NCBI GenBank assembly: GCA_947168655.1
Contig: CAMVMU010000001.1
Span: 1-64,000, forward strand
Direction: 5' to 3'
Source: an uncultured Oscillospiraceae bacterium
GTDB taxonomy: Bacteria; Bacillota; Clostridia; Oscillospirales; Oscillospiraceae
DNA: 64,000 nucleotides
The notes under the pieces are model-generated. The model did not search any database and was not told where the DNA came from. It saw nothing but the letters and a program-made list of their open reading frames with translations. The position numbers were made by a program, and so were the translations under genes. This document shows positions 57,707 through 64,000 of this stretch, piece by piece (within the stretch, counting starts at the first letter, position 1; each line of letters begins with the position of its first letter).

Positions 57707-57766
57707 GTGGTTGCTCCTTTATGTGTAAATGGTTAATACTTGACAGTTGTTGGGGAGTCCGTTTTC

Positions 57767-57832
57767 CACCTCGTCCGTCACGGCCTGCGGCCGCACCACC
57801 TTTCCCTCAAGGGGAAGGCTGATGGAAATGAA
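57767..57832. repeat. Dispersed GC-rich element B, copy 2
   Basis: ccacctcgtccgtcacggcctgcggccgcaccacctttccctcaaggggaaggctgatggaaatgaaa. Confidence 0.5.
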
Positions 57833-58062
57833 AAAGCCCCTGGCCGGAGTCTCCGGTCAGGGGCGTCATGTCAGATCACGCGGTACCACCCTGCTTCGCC
57901 GCATAATACGGCCTCACATGCGCCGGTAACGGGGCGCGGTCCGTTCCGCCCTGTTCAGGCGGAAGACTCCGGGGCCAGTACAGACAGGCTTCTCCGCCGG
58001 CTCGCACCTTACCGCCGGCTCTCTTGAGGCAGAATGTCCCGTCCTTTTTCCCTTCATCGTCG
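57828..58062 (-). ncRNA. T-box leader upstream of leuS
   Basis: gcggtaccacc core; terminator-like stem aaaaagcccctggccggagtctccggtcaggggc next to leuS. Confidence 0.88.
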
Positions 58063-58117
58063 TTAACTCGATAACGTATCTATTTTATGTGGTGCGGATG
58101 GTTTTGTCAAGGGGTGA

Positions 58118-59680
58118 TTATTCCTTCTCCCCCAGGATGCCCGTCAGGTCCACCTGCTTGCCGTCGCGCCACAGGTGCTCCAGGCCGTAGAACTGGCGGT
58201 TCTCGGCGTTGAACACGTGGACGGCGATGCAGCCGTAGTCCAGCAGGACCCAGGTGCCGCCGCGGTAGCCCTCCCGGTGCAGGGGTTCCTCCCCCGCCTG
58301 CTCGTGGAGCTCCTTCTCCACGTTGTCACCCAACGCGTTGATCTGGGTGTTGCTGGAGCCGGTGGCGATGACAAAATAGTCCGCCAGCGTGGTGAGATCA
58401 GTGATCTCCAGCACCTGGATGTCCCGGGCTTTCTTGTCGTCCAGGGCCTTGGCGGCCATGATGGCCAGCTCTTTGGGTGTCTTCATGGTGTGTCCCCCGT
58501 TCTTCAGTAGATAATCCCGCGCCTCGCGGGTGTTTTTATGGATCGGATTGCCCATCTCCTCCATCTCTCGGATGGTCATTTCAAGGCCCATCAGCAGCCC
58601 CGCGTCCAGATCGGCGCGGACGGTCTGCCGCAATTCCTCCACGCCGGGAAAATCGCGGGTGGGCTCGATATAGTCGGCGAGATAGATGACCTTCTCCAGC
58701 AGCGTCATGTCCGGCTTGCCGGTGGTGTGCCAGAGAATGGCGTTATAAACCGCGTCGCTGACGCCGAACACGTCACGTGCTATGGCGGCGCCGGTTTTGC
58801 TGTGTAAAAGTTTCAAGGCCCTGCGCTCCAGATCGTCCAGCTCAATGCCGTAGTGCTCGCATAGCTCCAGCTGCTCCTCCAGGTCCAGCTTTTTGGTGCA
58901 GTCGTGGAGCAAAGCGGCAATGCGCGCCTCCGTGACGTCGGCGCCGTACTGCCTGGCAAGGCGCACAGCCTCAGCCTCCGTACCCAGCACGTGGGGCATC
59001 CGCTTGGGCTTGAGGTAGCTCAGCGCGATGGGCCGCAGCTCCTCCGGCGTCAGGTGCTTCAGGTCGCAATCTGTACCGTATAGCTGTTGGCGCAAAATGT
59101 AGCCGTAAACAGCCTCCGGCAGCATATCCTTTCCGCCTCCGCCGGGCAGAGCGCCGCGGACCTCCGTGGAGCTCAGTTCGATGACCTCCCGGTTGTCCAC
59201 GGTGGCGACGGTAGCGCCGTAGGTCTCCTCCAGATACGCCTTCTGTGCGGCGAAGGCGGCGTCCTCGTCCCCCTCCACGCGGCTGAAAGCGCCCACGTTC
59301 ACCAGCGATAAGATCACCTCCGGCTCGTGCCACGTGTGGAGGCTCAGAAACATGTCCGAGCCCATCAGCAGCCACAGCTCGTCGTCCGGATACTGCTGGC
59401 GCAAAGCCCGAAGGGTGTCACTGGTATAGCTTTTTCCTGTTCTGCGCAGCTCAATGTCAAGGACTTCCGCCTTACACTCCAGCTCCGCGGTTGCCAGCAC
59501 CGTCATCTCCAGCCGCTGGGTTGGAGAGGCGCTGCCCTCCGGCAATGCCTTGTGAGGCGGCACGTTGGCAGGAACCAGCAGCAGCTTGTCAAGGCCCAAC
59601 TGCTCCACGGCAGCCCGCGCCGCGGTGAGGTGGCCCCGATGAATGGGGTTGAAGGTGCCCCCGTAGATGCCGATCCGCAT
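58118..59680 (-). CDS. Fused NadD (nicotinate-nucleotide adenylyltransferase) - YqeK (HD) - RsfS (ribosome silencing factor)
   Basis: MRIGIYGGTFNPIHRGHL (NadD); ARIAALLHDCTKKLDLEEQLELC...DAVYNAILWHTTGKPDMTLLEKVIYLADYIEPTRDFPGV (YqeK HD); MKTPKELAIMAAKALDDKKARDIQVLEITDLTTLADYFVIATGSSNTQINAL (RsfS); one uninterrupted frame. Confidence 0.9.
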   Translation of the reverse strand: MRIGIYGGTFNPIHRGHLTAARAAVEQLGLDKLLLVPANVPPHKALPEGSASPTQRLEMTVLATAELECKAEVLDIELRRTGKSYTSDTLRALRQQYPDDELWLLMGSDMFLSLHTWHEPEVILSLVNVGAFSRVEGDEDAAFAAQKAYLEETYGATVATVDNREVIELSSTEVRGALPGGGGKDMLPEAVYGYILRQQLYGTDCDLKHLTPEELRPIALSYLKPKRMPHVLGTEAEAVRLARQYGADVTEARIAALLHDCTKKLDLEEQLELCEHYGIELDDLERRALKLLHSKTGAAIARDVFGVSDAVYNAILWHTTGKPDMTLLEKVIYLADYIEPTRDFPGVEELRQTVRADLDAGLLMGLEMTIREMEEMGNPIHKNTREARDYLLKNGGHTMKTPKELAIMAAKALDDKKARDIQVLEITDLTTLADYFVIATGSSNTQINALGDNVEKELHEQAGEEPLHREGYRGGTWVLLDYGCIAVHVFNAENRQFYGLEHLWRDGKQVDLTGILGEKE

Positions 59681-59681
59681 A

Positions 59682-60002
59682 TCAGACCGTTTTCTTCCGG
59701 TCGCGCACCAGCTCGATGCGGCGTTTTTCCTTGTTGTGCTGGAAGCGGTACAGCACGAACTTGCTGCCGATGACCTGCACCACCTCGCTGCGGGTCAGGC
59801 GGCTCAGCTCCTCAGCGGCCTCCCGGGCGGTGTAGAGGCTGTTCTCCAGTACACGCCCCTTGATGAGCTCCCGGGCCTCCAGGGCATCGTTGGCCTGCTT
59901 GATGAGATTCTCCCCGATACCATCCTTGCCCACGTGGAGGATGGTATCCTCATTGGCGGCGATGGCGCGCAGCTGCGCTCTCTGTTTGCTTGTCAGTTCC
60001 AT
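59682..60002 (-). CDS. yhbY: YhbY family RNA-binding protein
   Basis: MELTSKQRAQLRAIAANEDTILHVGKDGIGENLIKQANDALEARELIKGRVLE. Confidence 0.9.
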   Translation of the reverse strand: MELTSKQRAQLRAIAANEDTILHVGKDGIGENLIKQANDALEARELIKGRVLENSLYTAREAAEELSRLTRSEVVQVIGSKFVLYRFQHNKEKRRIELVRDRKKTV

Positions 60003-60003
60003 A

Positions 60004-60600
60004 TCAGTTCTTCTCCATATATCTCTGCAATTCCACCGCAAAGGCCCGCAATGCGTTGCCCCGGTGGGAAATGGCGTTCTTCTCCTCCGCGCTTAGCTGG
60101 GCGAAGGTTTTTCTCAACTCCGGCACGAAGAACACGGGATCGTAGCCGAAGCCGCCCTCCCCCATGGGGGCAAAGGCGATGGTGCCGGGGCAGTCGCCCT
60201 CGGCGGTGACGGTGTCGCCATTGGGGAAACAGCACACCACCGCGCAGTGGAAATGGGCGGCGCGGCTGGTGGCGCCCCGAAGATTGTTCAAGAGCAGACG
60301 GTAGCGGGCCGCGTCGTCGTCCAGGCCGCTGTAGCGGGCAGAGTAGACGCCCGGTGCGCCATTCAGCGCGTCCACGCACAGGCCGCTGTCATCGGCAATG
60401 GCGGGCAGACCGCTGGCCTCCATGACGGCTTTGGCCTTGATGGCGGCATTTTCCAGGAAAGTGGCGCCGTTCTCCTCCGGCTCCAGATTCAGGCCAAGGT
60501 CGGACTGGAGAACCACCTCCACGCCCAGTGTGCCCAAAATCTCCTGCATCTCCTTCAGTTTCCCACGGTTGTGGGACGCCAATACGAATTTCATCTTCAA
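60004..60600 (-). CDS. rdgB: XTP/dITP diphosphatase
   Basis: FVLASHNRGKLKEMQEIL...SGLPAIADDSGLCVDALNGAPGVYSARYSG. Confidence 0.95.
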   Translation of the reverse strand: MKMKFVLASHNRGKLKEMQEILGTLGVEVVLQSDLGLNLEPEENGATFLENAAIKAKAVMEASGLPAIADDSGLCVDALNGAPGVYSARYSGLDDDAARYRLLLNNLRGATSRAAHFHCAVVCCFPNGDTVTAEGDCPGTIAFAPMGEGGFGYDPVFFVPELRKTFAQLSAEEKNAISHRGNALRAFAVELQRYMEKN

Positions 60601-60974
60601 CCCTCCCAGGGATCCTTTTTGCGGCGCTTTTCGCGGGTCTTTTCCCGCTGCGTCTCCCGTTGCTCCTCCGCGTGACGGGCCCGCGCTTCAGCGACGTCAT
60701 CTATAAAGTTCTTTAACTTGTCAGCTATTGCTTTGGTGTAGTTTTTCCTCTCCTGCACTTCGGCGACAATCACACCGCAATCCGGGCAAAAGAAAACCTT
60801 GTTTCCTGCGCCAAAACACTGGAGCATCCGGTAGGGCAAAACCAGCTCTTCCGATTTTGCGTCCCGGTCGTCCAGCCATTTCACCGCAACCGGTTCAGCC
60901 ATGGCACCGGTAACAGCTTCGCCGGATGCCATCTCATGGGAACAGACCGGACAATGCATGGAGTTGTTATCCAT
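60597..60974 (-). CDS. Zinc-ribbon hypothetical protein
   Basis: MDNNSMHCPVCSHEMASGEAVTG...CFGAGNKVFFCPDCGVIVAEV. Confidence 0.65.
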   Translation of the reverse strand: MDNNSMHCPVCSHEMASGEAVTGAMAEPVAVKWLDDRDAKSEELVLPYRMLQCFGAGNKVFFCPDCGVIVAEVQERKNYTKAIADKLKNFIDDVAEARARHAEEQRETQREKTREKRRKKDPWEG

Positions 60975-61705
60975 CACAGTCTCCCGAGAATCTCGCGCTG
61001 TTTGGCGATGAGCTCCCGGTTGCCCTTGGCGCACAGCTCCAGCAGCTCCTGCTGCTCCCGCACGGTGAAGGCGCGGCCCTCGCCGGTGCCCTGGATCTCG
61101 ATGATCTCCCCCAGCTCGTTCATGATGCAGTTGAGGTCCACCTGGGCGCGGCTGTCCTCCTCATAGGGCAGGTCCAGCCGGGGCTCGTCGTCCACGATGC
61201 CGGCGCTGACGCCGGCGACAAAGTGGCGGATGGGGCTGCTGCCCAGATCGCCGTCGGCCACCAGCTTTTTGCAGGCCAGGGCCAGAGCGATAAAGCCGCC
61301 GGTGACGCTGGCGGTGCGTGTGCCGCCGTCGCCCTGGAGCACGTCGCAATCGATGGTGATGGTGCGCTCGCCCAGGGCGCGGAGATCCACCGCCGCGCGG
61401 AGGCTGCGGCCGATGAGCCGCTGAATCTCGGCACTGCGGGAGGAGAGCTTCAGCTTGTCTATATCCCGGCGGCTGCGCTCCCGGTTGGCACGGGGCAGCA
61501 TAGAATACTCCGCCGTGACCCAGCCCCAGCCGGGGCGGACGTGGGGCGGGACGCGGTCCTCCACCGAGGCGTTGCACAGCACCTTGGTGTCGCCGCACTG
61601 GATGAGCACGCTGCCCTCGGCAAACTTAACAAAGTCCTTGGTGATGGTCACCGGACGCAGCTCGTTGCATTTTCTGCCGTCTTTCCGCACAGTATTCCCT
61701 CCCAT
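60974..61705 (-). CDS. rph: Ribonuclease PH
   Basis: VRKDGRKCNELRPVTITKDFVKFAEGSVLIQCGDTKVLCNASVEDRVPPH...GDGGTRTASVTGGFIAL. Confidence 0.95.
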   Translation of the reverse strand: MGGNTVRKDGRKCNELRPVTITKDFVKFAEGSVLIQCGDTKVLCNASVEDRVPPHVRPGWGWVTAEYSMLPRANRERSRRDIDKLKLSSRSAEIQRLIGRSLRAAVDLRALGERTITIDCDVLQGDGGTRTASVTGGFIALALACKKLVADGDLGSSPIRHFVAGVSAGIVDDEPRLDLPYEEDSRAQVDLNCIMNELGEIIEIQGTGEGRAFTVREQQELLELCAKGNRELIAKQREILGRL

Positions 61706-62574
61706 CAGAACATATCGCTGAGAAACTCATTGGCGTCGAAGGGCTGGAGATCGTTGATCCCCTCGCCCAAACCCACGAATTTCACGGGCACGCCCAGCTC
61801 TTTGGCGATGGCGATGACGATGCCGCCCTTGGCGGTGCCGTCCAGCTTGGTGAGGATGATGCCGGTGAGTCCGGCGGTCTCCTTGAAGGTGCGGGCCTGG
61901 ATGAGGCCGTTCTGCCCTGTGGTGGCGTCCAGCACCAGCAGCGTCTCCACAGAGGAGTCCGGGCACTCCCGGTCGATGATCTTGCGGAGTTTGGCCAGCT
62001 CCTTCATCAGATTTGCCTTGTTGTGGAGCCGTCCGGCGGTGTCGCACAGCACCACGTCCACGTCCCGGGCCTTGGCGGCCTGGAGGGCGTCAAACAGCAC
62101 GGCGCCGGGATCGGCGCCCTCGTGCTGGCGGACGATGTCCACCCCGGCGCGGTTGGCCCAGATCTCCAGCTGATCGGCGGCTGCGGCGCGGAACGTATCA
62201 GCCGCGCACAGCAGCACCTTCTTGCCCTGGCCCTTGAGACGGTGGGCCAGTTTTCCGATGGAGGTGGTCTTGCCCACGCCGTTGACGCCGATCACCAGCA
62301 CAACGGCGGGGGTGTGCTTCATATCCAGTCCGGGATCGCCCACGTTCAGGCTCTTGCCCAGGATGTCACGCAGGGCGCCCTTGACCTGATCACCGGTCAT
62401 AAGCATGTCCTTGTAGGCTCTGTCCTGCAGCTCCTTTACCGCGGACTCGGAGATTTCCATGCCCACATCGCCCAGGATCAGGGATTCCTCCAGATTGTCG
62501 TAAAAGTCGTCGTCCAGCGTGTCCCACGAGATGGGGGCCAGCCACGCCTTTTTCAGTTTTGCAAACAGACCCAT
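61705..62574 (-). CDS. ftsY: Signal recognition particle receptor FtsY
   Basis: VLVIGVNGVGKTTSIGKLAHRLKGQGKKVLLCAADTFRAAAADQLEIWANRAGVDIV; LDGTAKGGIVIAIAKELGVPVKFVGLGE. Confidence 0.96.
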   Translation of the reverse strand: MGLFAKLKKAWLAPISWDTLDDDFYDNLEESLILGDVGMEISESAVKELQDRAYKDMLMTGDQVKGALRDILGKSLNVGDPGLDMKHTPAVVLVIGVNGVGKTTSIGKLAHRLKGQGKKVLLCAADTFRAAAADQLEIWANRAGVDIVRQHEGADPGAVLFDALQAAKARDVDVVLCDTAGRLHNKANLMKELAKLRKIIDRECPDSSVETLLVLDATTGQNGLIQARTFKETAGLTGIILTKLDGTAKGGIVIAIAKELGVPVKFVGLGEGINDLQPFDANEFLSDMF

Positions 62575-62585
62575 TGCGGTCCCTC

Positions 62586-64000
62586 CTACTTGATCTTGTA
62601 TTCCTTGGCCAGCTCGTTAAGGTTGGCCGTCAGCACCAGGGAGATCCCCCGCTCCTGCATGGTAACGCCGTAAAGCACGTCCGCCTCTTCCATGGTACCG
62701 CGCCGGTGGGTGATGACGATGAACTGGGTCTTACCGGCGATGCGGCGCATATAGCGGGCAAAGCGCACCACGTTGGACTCGTCCAGTGCGGCCTCGATCT
62801 CGTCCATGACACAGAACGGCGTGGGATGTACCTTCAGGATGGCAAAGTACAGGGCGATGGCCACAAACGCCTTCTCGCCGCCGGAGAGCAGCGTGATGGT
62901 CTTGAGCTGCTTGCCGGGGGGCTGCACCTTGATCTCGATGCCGCAGTTGAGGATATCCTTTTCATCCTCCAGCTCCAGCTGGGCCTTGCCGCCGCCGAAC
63001 AGCTCCAGGAACGTCTGCTGGAAGCTCTCGTTGAGCAGCTTGAACTGCTCGGCAAAGATCACCGTCATCTGTTTGGTGATCTCCTCAATGACGCCCAGCA
63101 GCTCATCCTTTGCTTTTTCCACGTCGGTGCGCTGTTCGCTGAGGTAGGTGTAACGTGTATTGACACGGTCGTATTCCTCGATGGCGCCGATATTGGGGGT
63201 GCCCAGGGCCTTGATGCCCCGGTTCAGCTCGGCAATGCGCCGGGTGGCCTTTGCCACGCTCTCCAGCTCGACGCGCTGCTCCATGGCGTCGGAGTGGCTC
63301 AGCTCGTAATGCTCCCAGAGCTTGTCGAGAATCGCTTTCTCCTCCATGGCGTTGGCGCTGAGCTTCTGCTCCAGGCGGTTGACCTCCTGGGTGCAGTTGA
63401 TGAGGGTCTCGTTGCGCTCCTCGATCTGGCGCATGACTGAGCTGCGGCGTGCCTCCAGCTCCATCTTGTTGGCCATCAGGCCGTCCAGCTTGGCGCGCAG
63501 CGCATCGGCGCGACCGCGAAGCCCGTCGGCCTTGACACGATGCTCCGCCATATCGGATTGTGCCTTCGCCATGGTCTCGGCAAACTGGCGGCACAGCTCC
63601 TCCCGGCCGGAACGGTCGGTCAGCAGCTGGTCGCGAAGCTGCTCCAGCTCGGCGATAGCGCGGCGGGAGGTCTGATGCTCGGCGGCCAGAGCGGCCTGCA
63701 TGGCCCGCTTCTCGCTGATCTCCCGGGACAGGGCAGTGCTGCGGTCCAGCAGATCCGAACGCCCGGCCTGGCTGGCCTCCACGGCGCGATGGAATCCGGC
63801 AGCCTCCTCCTCGCGATCGGAGATGACGCGGTGAAGTTCCTCCATCTTTCCCGCACTCTCTTCCCTGCGGCGATCCAGCTCACCCAACTCCTGCTCCATG
63901 CTTTCCCGCGCAGCACGCAGGCCGTCCAGCAGCACGTCGTACTGCTTCCCGGTTCCCTCCAGGGCGATGACGTCGTCCTCAGCCTTGTGCTGCTGCTCAC
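62586..64000 (-). CDS. smc: Chromosome segregation protein SMC, C-terminal part (5' end beyond window)
   Basis: LELEDEKDILNCGIEIKVQPPGKQLKTITLLSGGEKAFVAIALYFAILKVHPTPFCVMDEIEAALDESNVVRFARYM; coiled coil upstream, frame open to the window edge. Confidence 0.95.
   Translation of the reverse strand, partial: EQQHKAEDDVIALEGTGKQYDVLLDGLRAARESMEQELGELDRRREESAGKMEELHRVISDREEEAAGFHRAVEASQAGRSDLLDRSTALSREISEKRAMQAALAAEHQTSRRAIAELEQLRDQLLTDRSGREELCRQFAETMAKAQSDMAEHRVKADGLRGRADALRAKLDGLMANKMELEARRSSVMRQIEERNETLINCTQEVNRLEQKLSANAMEEKAILDKLWEHYELSHSDAMEQRVELESVAKATRRIAELNRGIKALGTPNIGAIEEYDRVNTRYTYLSEQRTDVEKAKDELLGVIEEITKQMTVIFAEQFKLLNESFQQTFLELFGGGKAQLELEDEKDILNCGIEIKVQPPGKQLKTITLLSGGEKAFVAIALYFAILKVHPTPFCVMDEIEAALDESNVVRFARYMRRIAGKTQFIVITHRRGTMEEADVLYGVTMQERGISLVLTANLNELAKEYKIK

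Noticed and set aside
55163-57736. 857-aa plus-strand ORF opposite leuS
   Set aside because: Antisense shadow of leuS.
54610-57832. Insertion sequence or transposon as source of the repeats
   Set aside because: No transposase, integrase or phage gene was found anywhere in the window; the elements are 40-70 bp palindromes only.

Overview
The window looks like a chromosomal segment of a Gram-positive, spore-forming, GC-rich Clostridia member. The Oscillospiraceae-like assignment is inference from gene content only. About 50 kb is housekeeping or sporulation DNA: dnaE; the hprK-ROK-murB-rapZ-yvcK-whiA cluster; rpmB; pcrA; spoIIAA-spoIIAB-sigF; T-box-valS; spoIVA; spoIIGA-sigE; rarA; nth; a ThiT gene with a TPP riboswitch; tRNA-Gln; pncB; efp; rpsU; T-box-leuS; nadD/yqeK/rsfS; yhbY; rdgB; rph; ftsY; smc (partial). 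The accessory part is the left ~14 kb. It is a minus-strand locus with two SipW-type signal peptidases, several TasA/camelysin-like secreted proteins, a membrane-anchored relative, an Lgt-like membrane protein, and a giant (>2,590 aa) beta-helix/InlB-repeat surface protein. The giant ORF runs off the left edge and is missing from the supplied ORF track. Other notable items: a LexA-box promoter driving a 38-aa membrane peptide plus a radical-SAM/TIGR03915-like pair (27.7-30.0 kb); a membrane-tethered barnase/barstar pair; a NadD-YqeK-RsfS triple fusion with a probable internal start; a seven-hairpin convergent intergenic region built from dispersed palindromic repeats; and a cluster of uncharacterised small proteins after nth. 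All assignments come from reading the sequence; no database search was run.
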